Origin: Yersinia ruckeri ATCC 29473
Lineage (GTDB): Bacteria > Pseudomonadota > Gammaproteobacteria > Enterobacterales > Enterobacteriaceae
Length of the DNA stretch: 64,000 bases
Reading direction: 5' to 3'
Assembly (NCBI RefSeq): GCF_000754815.1
Contig: NZ_KN150747.1
Coordinates: 1,643,908-1,707,907 of the forward strand
Shown here: positions 20,866 to 30,638 of the stretch, piece by piece
How positions within the stretch are numbered: the stretch's first letter is position 1
How the letters are laid out: the number at the start of each line of letters is the position of its first letter
The notes under the pieces: model-generated
What the model was told of the DNA's origin: nothing
Database searches by the model: none
The model's input: only the letters and a program-made list of their open reading frames with translations
Program-made: the position numbers and the translations under genes

Positions 20866-20893
20866 CTTGAAAAACAGCATCCTTCCCCCAATT
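20866..20893 (+). promoter_or_regulatory. Sigma-32 (heat-shock) promoter candidate for clpP
   Basis: CTTGAA at 20866-20871 and CCCCAATT at 20886-20893, 14 bases apart, close to the RpoH consensus CTTGAAA / CCCCATNT. It is about 160 bases upstream of clpP, which is heat-inducible in E. coli. The rest of the 20704-21052 gap shows no gene. Confidence 0.7.
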
Positions 20894-21052
20894 ATTCTTA
20901 CAGACGTTTATGTTATACCTTTGCCTTGCGTTGGCTGATTATCATCACTTGGTATGTCTTGAACGACCAACGCCTTATCATGGTCATCATTGCTTATCTC
21001 AAGTAGAATCGGTTATGAATGGTGCCAAAGTAAATTCTATTAGGAGATGGTA

Positions 21053-21676
21053 ATGTCATACAGTGGCGAACGAGATCAATTTGCACCTAACATGGCTCTG
21101 GTGCCAATGGTGGTTGAGCAGACTTCACGTGGGGAGCGTTCTTACGATATATTCTCCCGTCTGCTGAAAGAACGCATTATCTTCCTAACCGGTCAGGTTG
21201 AAGACCACATGGCCAACCTGATTGTGGCTCAAATGTTGTTTTTGGAAGCCGAAAATCCGGAAAAGGATATCTTCCTTTATATTAACTCACCGGGTGGCGT
21301 GATTACTGCGGGCATGTCTATTTATGACACCATGCAGTTTATCAAACCAGATGTCAGCACAATTTGTATGGGTCAGGCATGTTCTATGGGCGCATTCCTG
21401 TTGACTGCCGGGGCGAAAGGGAAACGCTTCTGTTTGCCTAATTCGCGCGTGATGATTCACCAGCCGTTGGGCGGATTCCAGGGGCAGGCTACCGATATTG
21501 AGATTCATGCGAGAGAAATTCTGAAAGTGAAGTCTCGGATGAACGAATTAATGGCTAAACATACGGGCAAACCTCTCGAAGAAATAGAGAGAGACACGGA
21601 GCGTGACCGTTTCCTGTCTGCAGAAGAGTCTGTAAAATATGGTTTGGTCGATGACATATTCAACCGCCGTGACTAA
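21053..21676 (+). CDS. clpP: ATP-dependent Clp protease proteolytic subunit ClpP
   Basis: Serine protease subunit, 207 residues, forming the double-heptamer barrel that degrades substrates fed by ClpX or ClpA. The catalytic triad is visible as Ser111 (GQACSMGAF), His136 (VMIHQP) and Asp185. [20 protein letters not shown] contains the propeptide. I prefer the ATG at 21053 (six bases after AGGAG and matching E. coli) to the one at 21047, which touches the ribosome binding site. It is followed by clpX after 157 bases. Confidence 0.97.
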   Translation: MSYSGERDQFAPNMALVPMVVEQTSRGERSYDIFSRLLKERIIFLTGQVEDHMANLIVAQMLFLEAENPEKDIFLYINSPGGVITAGMSIYDTMQFIKPDVSTICMGQACSMGAFLLTAGAKGKRFCLPNSRVMIHQPLGGFQGQATDIEIHAREILKVKSRMNELMAKHTGKPLEEIERDTERDRFLSAEESVKYGLVDDIFNRRD

Positions 21677-21833
21677 CCGCGTATTTCTGTGTGCCTATAG
21701 GCTATAGTTTAAGCAGTATTGCCTGAGGCACCGGCAGTCCGTTTGATAAAAACGTGACGTACAGAAGTAACGAGAATAGTCTCCCTGTCGCTCTGTTTTT
21801 AGCGGCGGCAGATACTAAAGAAGAGGTTTACTG

Positions 21834-23105
21834 ATGACAGATAAGCGCAAAGACGGTTCTGGAAAGCTGCTGTATTGCTCTTTCTGCGGCAAAAGCCAGC
21901 ATGAAGTGCGTAAGCTGATTGCCGGGCCGTCAGTGTATATCTGCGATGAATGTGTCGATTTGTGTAACGACATTATTCGCGAAGAGATCAAAGAAGTTTC
22001 CCCGCATCGGGAGCGTAGCTCATTGCCGACGCCGCATGAAATTCGTCGCCATCTGGATGACTATGTCATCGGACAGGAACCGGCGAAAAAAGTGCTGGCA
22101 GTGGCGGTATACAATCATTACAAGCGTTTACGTAACGGTGATACCAGCAACGGGATCGAACTGGGCAAAAGTAATATTTTGCTGATTGGTCCGACGGGTA
22201 GCGGTAAAACACTGTTGGCGGAAACGCTGGCTCGTTTCCTGGATGTGCCATTCACTATGGCCGATGCGACCACATTGACCGAAGCAGGCTATGTGGGTGA
22301 AGATGTCGAAAACATCATTCAGAAACTGTTGCAGAAATGCGATTACGATGTGCAGAAAGCGCAGCGCGGTATCGTCTATATTGATGAAATCGATAAGATT
22401 TCCCGTAAGTCTGATAACCCATCTATCACCCGTGATGTTTCAGGTGAAGGTGTACAACAGGCCTTGCTGAAATTGATTGAAGGTACGATTGCAGCTGTTC
22501 CTCCACAGGGGGGACGTAAGCATCCTCAGCAGGAATTTTTGCAAGTTGATACCTCGAAAATCCTGTTTATCTGCGGTGGTGCATTTGCTGGCTTGGATAA
22601 AGTGATCGGGCAGCGTCTGAATACCGGTACCGGTATTGGTTTTGGCGCAACGGTGAAAGGCAAATCTGAGAAAGCAACCGAAGGTGAATTATTGCGACAG
22701 GCTGAACCGGAAGATTTGATCAAGTTCGGTTTGATTCCAGAATTCATCGGTCGCTTGCCAGTGGTAGCGACTTTGAGCGAATTAAGTGAAGACGCATTGA
22801 TTCAGATTCTGAAAGAACCGAAAAACGCGCTGACGAAACAATATCAGGCGTTGTTCAATCTGGAAGGGGTTGAGCTGGAATTCCGTGATGAAGCCTTGAC
22901 CGCTATTGCCAAAAAAGCAATGGCACGTAAAACCGGTGCTCGTGGCCTGCGTTCTATCGTTGAAGCGGCTTTGCTGGATACGATGTACGATCTGCCATCG
23001 CTGGAAAGCGTGGATAAAGTGGTTGTTGATGAGTCAGTTATCGAAGGCCAATCAGCACCATTGCTGATTTACGGTCAACCTGAAGCGCAAGCTTCAGGCG
23101 AATAA
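21834..23105 (+). CDS. clpX: Clp protease ATPase subunit ClpX
   Basis: AAA+ unfoldase, 423 residues, that recognises tagged substrates (for example ssrA) and feeds ClpP. The N-terminal zinc domain has Cys15, Cys18, Cys37 and Cys40. Walker A is GPTGSGKT, Walker B is [10 protein letters not shown], and the ClpP-docking IGF loop reads [13 protein letters not shown] precedes the start. It is likely cotranscribed with clpP. Confidence 0.98.
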   Translation: MTDKRKDGSGKLLYCSFCGKSQHEVRKLIAGPSVYICDECVDLCNDIIREEIKEVSPHRERSSLPTPHEIRRHLDDYVIGQEPAKKVLAVAVYNHYKRLRNGDTSNGIELGKSNILLIGPTGSGKTLLAETLARFLDVPFTMADATTLTEAGYVGEDVENIIQKLLQKCDYDVQKAQRGIVYIDEIDKISRKSDNPSITRDVSGEGVQQALLKLIEGTIAAVPPQGGRKHPQQEFLQVDTSKILFICGGAFAGLDKVIGQRLNTGTGIGFGATVKGKSEKATEGELLRQAEPEDLIKFGLIPEFIGRLPVVATLSELSEDALIQILKEPKNALTKQYQALFNLEGVELEFRDEALTAIAKKAMARKTGARGLRSIVEAALLDTMYDLPSLESVDKVVVDESVIEGQSAPLLIYGQPEAQASGE

Positions 23106-23136
23106 TTAGCCAAATAATCCAGACAGTTAGTAAGAT

Positions 23137-23167
23137 AATGGGGGATTTTATCCCCCATTTCTTTTTC
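23137..23167 (+). terminator. Terminator after clpX
   Basis: Perfect nine-pair stem AATGGGGGA / TCCCCCATT with a five-base loop, followed by TTCTTTTTCC. Confidence 0.9.
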
Positions 23168-23181
23168 CTCGCATTGTAATC

Positions 23182-23209
23182 GTTGAATGTAAGACATTCG
23201 TCCCCATAT
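23182..23209 (+). promoter_or_regulatory. Sigma-32 promoter for lon
   Basis: GTTGAAT and CCCCATAT with 14 bases between TTGAA and the CCCC, matching the RpoH consensus and the known E. coli lon heat-shock promoter. About 90 bases upstream of lon. Confidence 0.8.
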
Positions 23210-23298
23210 ACTCAATAACCTATTTAGTGAAACTCGTGGTGACCGTGTTTCACGAGATTTCCTGAAATCTGGCGGAAGCTAAACTAAGAGAGAGCTCT

Positions 23299-25653
23299 AT
23301 GAACCCTGAGCGTTCCGAACGCATAGAAATCCCTGTATTGCCTCTGCGCGATGTGGTGGTTTATCCGCATATGGTGATCCCACTGTTTGTTGGCCGGGAA
23401 AAGTCGATTCGGTGCCTGGAAGCTGCAATGGATCATGATAAAAAAATCATGTTGGTTGCACAGAAAGAAGCGTCGACGGATGAGCCTGGTATCAACGATC
23501 TGTTTTCGGTTGGCACTGTTGCCTCAATCCTGCAAATGCTGAAATTGCCCGACGGCACCGTCAAAGTGCTGGTTGAAGGCTTACAGCGTGTGCGTATTAC
23601 CACGCTGTCAGACAGCGGTGAGCATTTTGCGGCACAGGCCGAGTATCTGGAATCCCCTGTACTCGACGAGCGTGAGCAGGAAGTCCTGGTACGCACGGCA
23701 ATTAATCAGTTTGAAGGTTACATCAAACTGAATAAAAAAATCCCACCGGAAGTGTTGACGTCTCTGCACAGCATTGATGACGCAGCGCGTTTGGCTGATA
23801 CTATTGCTGCCCATATGCCATTGAAATTAAATGATAAGCAGGCAGTGCTGGAAATGTTCGATATTACCGAACGCCTTGAATATCTGATGGCGATGATGGA
23901 GTCGGAAATCGATCTATTACAGGTCGAAAAGCGTATCCGTAACCGCGTTAAAAAGCAGATGGAAAAGAGCCAGCGTGAGTACTATCTGAACGAGCAAATG
24001 AAAGCTATTCAGAAAGAACTGGGCGAGATGGACGATGCGCCGGATGAACACGAAGCGCTAAAACGCAAAATCGAAGCAGCAAAAATGCCGAAAGATGCGC
24101 GTGAAAAAACCGAAGCTGAGCTGCAAAAACTGAAAATGATGTCGCCGATGTCTGCGGAAGCGACCGTAGTGCGTGGTTACATCGATTGGATGTTGCAGGT
24201 TCCGTGGAACAGCCGTAGCAAGGTTAAGAAAGATCTGGTTAAAGCACAGGAAGTTCTGGATACCGATCATTATGGCCTGGAGCGCGTGAAAGATCGTATT
24301 CTCGAGTATCTCGCAGTGCAGAGCCGCGTGAGCAAAATCAAAGGGCCAATCCTATGTCTGGTGGGGCCTCCTGGTGTAGGTAAAACCTCGCTGGGGCAAT
24401 CTATTGCCAAAGCTACCGGGCGTCAGTATGTACGAATGGCTCTGGGTGGCGTGCGTGACGAAGCGGAAATCCGCGGTCACCGTCGTACCTATATCGGTTC
24501 GATGCCCGGCAAATTGATTCAGAAAATGGCGAAAGTGGGAGTGAAAAACCCACTGTTCCTGTTGGATGAGATCGATAAGATGGCTTCCGATATGCGTGGC
24601 GATCCCGCTTCAGCGTTGCTGGAAGTTCTTGATCCAGAACAGAACGTAGCGTTTAACGATCATTATCTGGAAGTGGATTACGATCTGTCTGACGTGATGT
24701 TTGTCGCAACATCCAACTCCATGAATATTCCGGCACCGCTGCTTGACCGTATGGAAGTGATTCGTTTGTCCGGTTACACCGAAGACGAAAAACTGAATAT
24801 CGCTAAACAGCATTTGTTGCCGAAACAGTTTGAACGCAATGCCATCAAGAAAGGTGAACTGACCATTGATGATAGCGCCATTATCAGCATTATCCGTTAT
24901 TACACCCGCGAAGCTGGTGTCCGTAGTCTGGAGCGTGAAATCTCCAAGCTGTGTCGTAAGGCAGTGAAAAATCTGCTGATGGACAAAACGGTTAAACACA
25001 TTGAAATCAACGGGGATAACCTGAAAGAGTTCCTTGGTGTGCAAAAGGTTGATTATGGCCGTGCTGATACTGAGAACCGCGTTGGTCAAGTCACGGGTCT
25101 GGCATGGACGGAAGTGGGTGGCGATTTGCTAACCATTGAAACCGCCTGTGTTCCTGGTAAAGGCAAACTGACTTACACCGGTTCGTTGGGTGAAGTCATG
25201 CAGGAATCCATTCAAGCGGCATTGACCGTGGTTCGCGCTCGTGCGGATAAATTGGGGATTAACCCTGATTTTTACGAAAAACGCGATATTCACGTTCACG
25301 TACCGGAAGGTGCAACGCCAAAAGATGGTCCAAGTGCCGGTATTGCCATGTGTACTGCGCTGGTTTCCTGTCTGACGGGTAACCCTGTCCGTGCTGATGT
25401 TGCTATGACCGGTGAAATCACGCTACGTGGTTTGGTGCTACCCATTGGCGGACTGAAAGAGAAGCTACTGGCCGCTCACCGTGGTGGTATCAAAGTCGTG
25501 TTGATTCCAGAAGACAATAAGCGTGATCTGGAAGAGATTCCTGCCAATGTTATTGCCGATCTGGAAATTCATCCGGTTAAGCTTATTGATGATGTTTTAG
25601 CCATTGCGTTGCAAAACCCAGCCTTTGGCGCACAGCCCGTTGCGGTAAAATAG
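23299..25653 (+). CDS. lon: ATP-dependent protease Lon
   Basis: Homohexameric AAA+ serine protease, 784 residues, the same length as E. coli Lon. It has an N-terminal LAN substrate-binding domain ([23 protein letters not shown]), a coiled coil (about 190-290), Walker [10 protein letters not shown] and Walker [11 protein letters not shown]. The C-terminal protease domain has the catalytic Ser in [11 protein letters not shown] and the catalytic Lys in [12 protein letters not shown] (Ser679/Lys722 by equal-length comparison). It degrades misfolded proteins and regulators. In Yersinia, YmoA is a known Lon/Clp substrate, and its gene also lies in this window. Confidence 0.98.
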   Translation: MNPERSERIEIPVLPLRDVVVYPHMVIPLFVGREKSIRCLEAAMDHDKKIMLVAQKEASTDEPGINDLFSVGTVASILQMLKLPDGTVKVLVEGLQRVRITTLSDSGEHFAAQAEYLESPVLDEREQEVLVRTAINQFEGYIKLNKKIPPEVLTSLHSIDDAARLADTIAAHMPLKLNDKQAVLEMFDITERLEYLMAMMESEIDLLQVEKRIRNRVKKQMEKSQREYYLNEQMKAIQKELGEMDDAPDEHEALKRKIEAAKMPKDAREKTEAELQKLKMMSPMSAEATVVRGYIDWMLQVPWNSRSKVKKDLVKAQEVLDTDHYGLERVKDRILEYLAVQSRVSKIKGPILCLVGPPGVGKTSLGQSIAKATGRQYVRMALGGVRDEAEIRGHRRTYIGSMPGKLIQKMAKVGVKNPLFLLDEIDKMASDMRGDPASALLEVLDPEQNVAFNDHYLEVDYDLSDVMFVATSNSMNIPAPLLDRMEVIRLSGYTEDEKLNIAKQHLLPKQFERNAIKKGELTIDDSAIISIIRYYTREAGVRSLEREISKLCRKAVKNLLMDKTVKHIEINGDNLKEFLGVQKVDYGRADTENRVGQVTGLAWTEVGGDLLTIETACVPGKGKLTYTGSLGEVMQESIQAALTVVRARADKLGINPDFYEKRDIHVHVPEGATPKDGPSAGIAMCTALVSCLTGNPVRADVAMTGEITLRGLVLPIGGLKEKLLAAHRGGIKVVLIPEDNKRDLEEIPANVIADLEIHPVKLIDDVLAIALQNPAFGAQPVAVK

Positions 25654-25686
25654 TGACGTATAGCAAGAAGTATTGATAAAACTGAT

Positions 25687-25722
25687 GCTGGTAAGCGAAA
25701 TCCTGCTTGCCAGCCATTTTTT
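25687..25722 (+). terminator. Terminator after lon
   Basis: Ten-pair stem GCTGGTAAGC / GCTTGCCAGC (one wobble) followed by CATTTTTTG, 34 bases after the lon stop. Confidence 0.88.
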
Positions 25723-25870
25723 GTGCCGCTAAGTTAGATCGGCTGTCTGACGAAAGCATTCACCTTTAGGTTGCTTGCCAAGGCTAGACAGGATTGATAT
25801 AACAGCAGCGCTGTCGTGTTGTCCGTAGGGATTCTCGGCGCGACGATAGAATTCTAAAGGGGATGAAAGA

Positions 25871-26143
25871 GTGAATAAGTCACAACTGATCGACAAAATT
25901 GCCGCAGGTGCTGATATTTCTAAAGCGGCCGCTGGGCGCGCGTTAGATGCAATTATTGCTTCTGTTACTGAATCCTTGAAAGCAGGGGATGATGTAGCTC
26001 TGGTTGGTTTCGGTACTTTTGCAGTACGTGAGCGCTCTGCCCGTACTGGCCGTAACCCTCAGACCGGTAAAGAAATCAGTATTCCAGCTGCTAAAGTTCC
26101 AGGTTTCCGTGCAGGTAAAGGTCTGAAAGACGCGGTCAACTAA
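25871..26143 (+). CDS. hupB: DNA-binding protein HU-beta
   Basis: Nucleoid protein HU beta subunit, 90 residues. It has a GTG start with AAAGGGGATG upstream; E. coli hupB also starts with GTG. The arm motif [31 protein letters not shown], including the conserved Pro that intercalates DNA, is complete. It follows lon as in E. coli and has its own promoter region and terminator. Confidence 0.97.
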   Translation: MNKSQLIDKIAAGADISKAAAGRALDAIIASVTESLKAGDDVALVGFGTFAVRERSARTGRNPQTGKEISIPAAKVPGFRAGKGLKDAVN

Positions 26144-26228
26144 TGATTGCCTCAGATCTCTCCGGTGCCAAATATTGTTTGTGATAAACAATAACCTGAC
26201 GCAGTTGAGTTGGTAAGGTAAGATATAA

Positions 26229-26258
26229 GGCGCATCGCTATTGATGCGCTTTTTTTTC
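26229..26258 (+). terminator. Terminator after hupB
   Basis: Stem GCGCATC / GATGCGC followed by nine T bases, about 85 bases after the hupB stop. Confidence 0.92.
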
Positions 26259-26430
26259 GCTTGGCAGTTGAATTGGCATAAAATGCCGGCTGCGCCACCA
26301 GGCAATGAGGGCGTTAGTACCCTGAGTAGTTTTATCGCGCAGCAGCGATTATGGGCTGACGCAAGGAATGCTGGGTCTTCACACCTGCGCAAGAGTTTTT
26401 ATCCACATTACAGCGGAGTATTGTCACATT

Positions 26431-28314
26431 ATGATGGACAATTTACGCGCGGCTGCAAATAACGTCGTGCTCAAAATCATCCTGGCCCTGATCATGTTGT
26501 CCTTTATCCTGACAGGCGTGGGCGGCTATCTGATAGGTGGCTCCAACGACTATGCAGCCAAGGTTAATGGCCAAGAGATAAGCCGTGCCCAGCTAGAACA
26601 ATCGATGCAAAGTGAACGTAGCCGTTTGCAACAGCAGTTAGGCGAGCAGTTCTCTGTACTGGCTGGCAATGAAGGCTATATGCAGCAACTGCGTCAGCAG
26701 ATATTGGGTCAATTGATCAACAATATGCTGCTTGATCAGTACGCCAAACAGCTGGGCTTGAGTGCGAGTGACGAACAAGTGAAAGATTCTATTCGTCAAC
26801 TGCCTTATTTCCAGACGGATAATAAGTTCGACAACAACAAATATCTCGAATTGGTCAATCGTATGGGGTACACCCCGGACCAGTTCGCTCAAATTCAGCG
26901 TCAACAGCTGATCAATCAGCAATTGCTACAGGCTTTCAGCGAAACGGGTTTTGCCCTGCCAGCGGAAGCACAGGCGATGTCTGAACTGATTCTGCAGCAG
27001 CGGGAAGTTCGTTTGGCGACGCTGGATCTTAAAGCGTTGCAAGCTAAACAGACTGTGACTGATGAAGAACTGAAAGCGTACTACGAGCAGAATAGAAACA
27101 GCTTCATTGCACCAGAAGAAATGAAAATCAGTTTCATTGAAATGGATGCAGCGGCGATGCAGGAAAAAATCACTGTTACCGAAGAAGATATTGCTACGTA
27201 CTACGAGCAGCATAGAAGTAGCTTCACTCAGCCTGAACGCAGAAATTACAGCGTTATCCAGTTCAAAAACGAGGCAGATGCTAAAACAGCGCTGGCAGAA
27301 CTGAAAAATGGTGCAGATTTCACCACGCTGGCAAAAGAAAAATCCACCGACATCATTTCACGCAAAAATGGTGGTGAGTTAGGGTGGTTAGAACCAGAAA
27401 CCACGGCTGATGAGCTGAAACAAGCTAATCTGACTGAGAAAGGCCAGTTATCTGATGTGGTAAAATCTTCTGTGGGCTATTTGATCGTTCGCTTGAATGA
27501 CATTAAACCAGAACAGGTTAAGCCGCTGTCTGAAGTGCATGACGCATTGGCAACCAAAGTCAAGCAGGAAAAAGCTGTTGATGCTTATTATGCGCTACAG
27601 CAAAAGGTGAGCGAAGCTGCCACTAGCGATAATGAATCGCTGGCCTCTGCCGAAGAAGCTGCTGGTAGCAAAGCGAAGCAAACCGCTTGGTTCACTCGTG
27701 ATGCAGTTCCAGCTCAACTGAATTACAAACCGGTTATTCAAGCTATCTTCGAGGGTGCATTAGTCGGCGAGAATGGCGCACCGGGTAGCAATTCAGACGT
27801 TATCACCGTTGATGGTGACCGCGCCTTTGTTATTCGTATCGATGGCCACAAGCCGGAAGGCGTCCAGCCGTTTGATCAGGTTCGCGATCAGGTAGCCGAA
27901 TTGGTTAAACGCCAGAAAGCCGAGCAGCAGGCTCGTGTTGATGGTGAGAAAATTCTGACTGCCTTGAAGCAAGGTAAAGGCGAAGAAGCGATGAAAGCGG
28001 CAGGCCTGAGCTTTGGTGAGAAGAAGATGATTGCCCGTGCGCCGGGTGACGATCAACTAGCGCAAACCGTATTTGCTTTACCACACCCACAGGTAGAAAA
28101 ACCAGTTTATGGTTTATCCCAAGATCGTCAGGACAACATCGTATTGATCGAGTTGCTGTCAGTGACTCCTGGTAAACTGCCTGAAGATGAAATGCCGAAC
28201 TTCACCACCAAAATGGCAGAAGGTATTAATGGTATTGCTCTGGATGCACTGATTGCTAACCTGCACAAACAGGCGACCATCAAAATGGGTTCAGCCGAGC
28301 AGCAATCGCAGTAA
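26431..28314 (+). CDS. ppiD: Periplasmic folding chaperone PpiD
   Basis: Inner-membrane-anchored SurA-like chaperone, 627 residues. A single N-terminal membrane helix (about 16-34, VLKIILALIMLSFILTGVGGYLI) leaves the rest in the periplasm. There is an N-terminal SurA-like helical domain and one parvulin-like domain (about 266-355; NGADFTTLAKEKSTDIISRKNGGELGWL). It assists proteins leaving the SecYEG channel. The start MMDNLRAA at 26431 matches E. coli MMDSLRTA; upstream codons in frame are not supported. Confidence 0.95.
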   Translation: MMDNLRAAANNVVLKIILALIMLSFILTGVGGYLIGGSNDYAAKVNGQEISRAQLEQSMQSERSRLQQQLGEQFSVLAGNEGYMQQLRQQILGQLINNMLLDQYAKQLGLSASDEQVKDSIRQLPYFQTDNKFDNNKYLELVNRMGYTPDQFAQIQRQQLINQQLLQAFSETGFALPAEAQAMSELILQQREVRLATLDLKALQAKQTVTDEELKAYYEQNRNSFIAPEEMKISFIEMDAAAMQEKITVTEEDIATYYEQHRSSFTQPERRNYSVIQFKNEADAKTALAELKNGADFTTLAKEKSTDIISRKNGGELGWLEPETTADELKQANLTEKGQLSDVVKSSVGYLIVRLNDIKPEQVKPLSEVHDALATKVKQEKAVDAYYALQQKVSEAATSDNESLASAEEAAGSKAKQTAWFTRDAVPAQLNYKPVIQAIFEGALVGENGAPGSNSDVITVDGDRAFVIRIDGHKPEGVQPFDQVRDQVAELVKRQKAEQQARVDGEKILTALKQGKGEEAMKAAGLSFGEKKMIARAPGDDQLAQTVFALPHPQVEKPVYGLSQDRQDNIVLIELLSVTPGKLPEDEMPNFTTKMAEGINGIALDALIANLHKQATIKMGSAEQQSQ

Positions 28315-28346
28315 GCGTCGCATACATCTGCAAATCGATGTAACAA

Positions 28347-28372
28347 CGAAAGGCCGCTTTAGCGGCCTTTCG
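28347..28372. terminator. Hairpin after ppiD
   Basis: Perfect 12-pair stem CGAAAGGCCGCT / AGCGGCCTTTCG with a two-base loop, 32 bases after the ppiD stop. It lacks a T run, but the stem itself is very stable. Confidence 0.7.
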
Positions 28373-28452
28373 CATATCTAGAATCCGTGGTTTACAGGCA
28401 CAACATGTCTGAGGCAAAGTACAAATGCTGTCAAATACACGGAGGATACAGC

Positions 28453-28851
28453 ATGAATAACAAAGGAAAAACTCTGGCTCTAGTTCTGCTTCTGGCCAGT
28501 TTTACGGCTCCTTTTACCGCAGTGATGGCCGCACCGAATCAGCCTCAGGAAAATCAGCAAGCCAAGTCACCAAAGGTTTCTCATCAACTCGCCGATAAAC
28601 ATCGGGATACATCGAAGCTAAAGACACCTTCACCAGGGAGCAATAGGGAAGCTTCATCACAGATTGATGTGAATAAAGCCAGCGCCGAGGAGTTAGCAGC
28701 AGGGCTTAGCGGTATTGGGTTGAAAAAAGCACAGGCTATTGTTCGCTATCGTGAAGAGTTCGGTTTCTTTAGCCAGCTTGAGCAGTTATTAGAGGTTTCA
28801 GGGATCGGACCCATGTTTATCGAACGGAATCGACAGAAAATAAAAATATAA
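28453..28851 (+). CDS. ybaV: Helix-hairpin-helix (ComEA-like) protein YbaV
   Basis: Secreted or periplasmic protein of 132 residues. A signal peptide (MNNKGKTLALVLLLASFTAPFTAVMA) is followed by a Pro/Gln/Lys-rich linker and a C-terminal ComEA-type double helix-hairpin-helix domain (about 72-132; IDVNKASAEELAAGLSGIGLKKAQAIVRYRE, then LLEVSGIGPMFIERNRQKI). The domain binds DNA in competence proteins; the role of YbaV is unknown. ATG at 28453 is preceded by GGAGG, which decides the start. Position between ppiD and fadM as in E. coli. Confidence 0.9.
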   Translation: MNNKGKTLALVLLLASFTAPFTAVMAAPNQPQENQQAKSPKVSHQLADKHRDTSKLKTPSPGSNREASSQIDVNKASAEELAAGLSGIGLKKAQAIVRYREEFGFFSQLEQLLEVSGIGPMFIERNRQKIKI

Positions 28852-29144
28852 ACTCAGAGATATCGGCTCATGTAGTAACAACATGAGTTCATCGACAGTT
28901 ATAGCTGAGCTGATGATAGTATTCAGAACAGCTATTTTACCGTTTAAAATCAATGTTTTAAAATTAAAAATATGCTATGCAAGAAAGTGGCGTGTAAATT
29001 AAATGTTAAGCAGTTGTGATCTAACTCTAAGTTATATTGTGAGTCTGCTATTAAATGAAGTTACTCTGCTACTATTCGTGAGGTCATACCAGTTTAATTT
29101 AACCCGTTCTGTTTTCATTTCTACTTCGCAGCAGAGGTTTTCCC
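28852..29144. other. Gene-free gap between ybaV and fadM
   Basis: AT-rich, 293 bases, with a weak hairpin CTCATGT / ACATGAG at 28867-28887 after ybaV. The fadM promoter should lie here; E. coli fadM is controlled by FadR, but I cannot confirm an operator. Confidence 0.35.
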
Positions 29145-29576
29145 ATGCGTACTCAGATCAAAGTCCGTGGTTTTCATATTGATGTTTATCAGCATGTTAA
29201 TAATGCTCGTTATCTTGAGTTTCTGGAACAAGCGCGTTGGGAGTGGTTAGATGGTGAAGAGGCATTTCAATGGATGAGCCGGAACCATATCGCTTTTATC
29301 GTCGTCAATATCAACATTAGTTATCGTAAACCAGCGGTATTGGGCGATGTGCTGCGTATTGATAGCCAACTGATAAAACTCAATGGAAAAAGTGGAGTTC
29401 TGAGTCAGATGATTACTTTAGAGACAGATGACTCACCGGTTGCTGATGCGGCGCTGACTTTCGTCTGTGTCGATCTGAAAACGCAAAAAGCACTGCCGAT
29501 TGACGGTGAATTACGGCAAAGATTGGGTGCACTGGCGCAGCCGATGGATGATGAAAACCAGTCTGCGCAACGGTAA
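29145..29576 (+). CDS. fadM: Long-chain acyl-CoA thioesterase FadM
   Basis: Hot-dog fold thioesterase (YbgC/4-hydroxybenzoyl-CoA thioesterase class), 143 residues, formerly ybaW/tesC. It shows the family motif DVYQHVNNARYLEFLEQARW with the catalytic Asp13 position. In E. coli it helps oleate beta-oxidation by cleaving 3,5-tetradecadienoyl-CoA. It runs about ten residues longer than the E. coli protein at the C-terminus. It is convergent with queC. Confidence 0.93.
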   Translation: MRTQIKVRGFHIDVYQHVNNARYLEFLEQARWEWLDGEEAFQWMSRNHIAFIVVNINISYRKPAVLGDVLRIDSQLIKLNGKSGVLSQMITLETDDSPVADAALTFVCVDLKTQKALPIDGELRQRLGALAQPMDDENQSAQR

Positions 29577-29697
29577 GTCTCACCTACCGAATATCAGTCT
29601 ATTTGGCTAAAGGCTATGGTTTAACATCAACCTCAGACTGCGGGCAAAACTGGATGAAGCGATCTCAGGTGGGAAGTATTGGCGGAAGAGTCAAGCG

Positions 29698-29719
29698 TCC
29701 GCGCCATATATGGCGCGGA
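29698..29719. repeat. 22-base perfect palindrome between fadM and queC
   Basis: Half site TCCGCGCCATA joined directly to its reverse complement, in the gap between convergent genes. There is no T run on either side. It may act as a bidirectional stop hairpin or be a repeat-family member. Confidence 0.6.
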
Positions 29720-29802
29720 ATAAGACGACAAGGTTCTATTGATGGCATCTCGACGATCTACCGCTTTTCACCGTAGCTGCCACCTGATCATTAACTTCTG
29801 GT

Positions 29803-30501
29803 TTAGCGCAAACCCGTTTTATTTTTGAGGCTGGTAGTCACCGCGGTTTTATTCGCCAGATAATTATTTAGGCCTTTGGCGCGTAAATGGCAAGCGGCGC
29901 ATTCGCCACAGCCATCACCTTGAACGCCGTTATAGCAGGTCAGAGTGTGGTGTCGAATAAGCTCCAACTGCTGGTAGTAATCAGCCAATGCCCATGTTTC
30001 TGCTTTATCTAGCCACATTAACGGCGTGATAAAGGCGATATCCCGCGCAATTCCTAAGTTAATAGCGTGGTTGAGGGCTTTAACAAACTCATCTCGACAA
30101 TCAGGGTAGCCGGAGAAGTCGGTTTCACATACGCCAGTAATGACGGCTTCAGCCTGCACCTGATAAGCGTAGATCGCGGCCAGAGTTAGAAATAGAATAT
30201 TGCGCCCGGGAACAAAAGTGTTGGGGAGCGTATTGACACTATTCTCTTCGTAAACCGGAACAGGGATATTGTCGCGGGTCAGGCTACTGACTGCCAACTC
30301 GTTCAGCATACCGACATCCAGCACTTTATGGGCTTTAGCGCCGAGTTGACTGGTAAGCTTACGGGCGACTTCTATCTCTTCGCGATGGCGCTGGCCGTAG
30401 TCGAATGTAATGCAATGTACTTCATCATATTGCTGCAAAGCCTGAATCAGGCAAGTGGTGGAATCCTGACCACCGCTAAATACTACAACTGCTCGTTTCA
30501 T
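29803..30501 (-). CDS. queC: 7-cyano-7-deazaguanine synthase QueC
   Basis: Enzyme of queuosine synthesis that converts 7-carboxy-7-deazaguanine to preQ0 with ATP and ammonia; 232 residues. The N-terminal PP-loop is [10 protein letters not shown]-terminal zinc ligands are [16 protein letters not shown]. The start [10 protein letters not shown] at 30501 matches E. coli; 17 upstream in-frame codons are not family-like. It stands alone on the minus strand between fadM and ybaE. Confidence 0.96.
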   Translation of the reverse strand: MKRAVVVFSGGQDSTTCLIQALQQYDEVHCITFDYGQRHREEIEVARKLTSQLGAKAHKVLDVGMLNELAVSSLTRDNIPVPVYEENSVNTLPNTFVPGRNILFLTLAAIYAYQVQAEAVITGVCETDFSGYPDCRDEFVKALNHAINLGIARDIAFITPLMWLDKAETWALADYYQQLELIRHHTLTCYNGVQGDGCGECAACHLRAKGLNNYLANKTAVTTSLKNKTGLR

Positions 30502-30638
30502 TCTGCTGCCTCTAGCTCGGAGAGATGCTTGGAAAAATTTATCTTCAACCAAAATTGAATTTTCTAACCATGTTACCCAGTTAGTGAGCTAAAAGGTAGC
30601 AACCGACAGAATACAAAGGTTCTGATTCGTATTAATGG

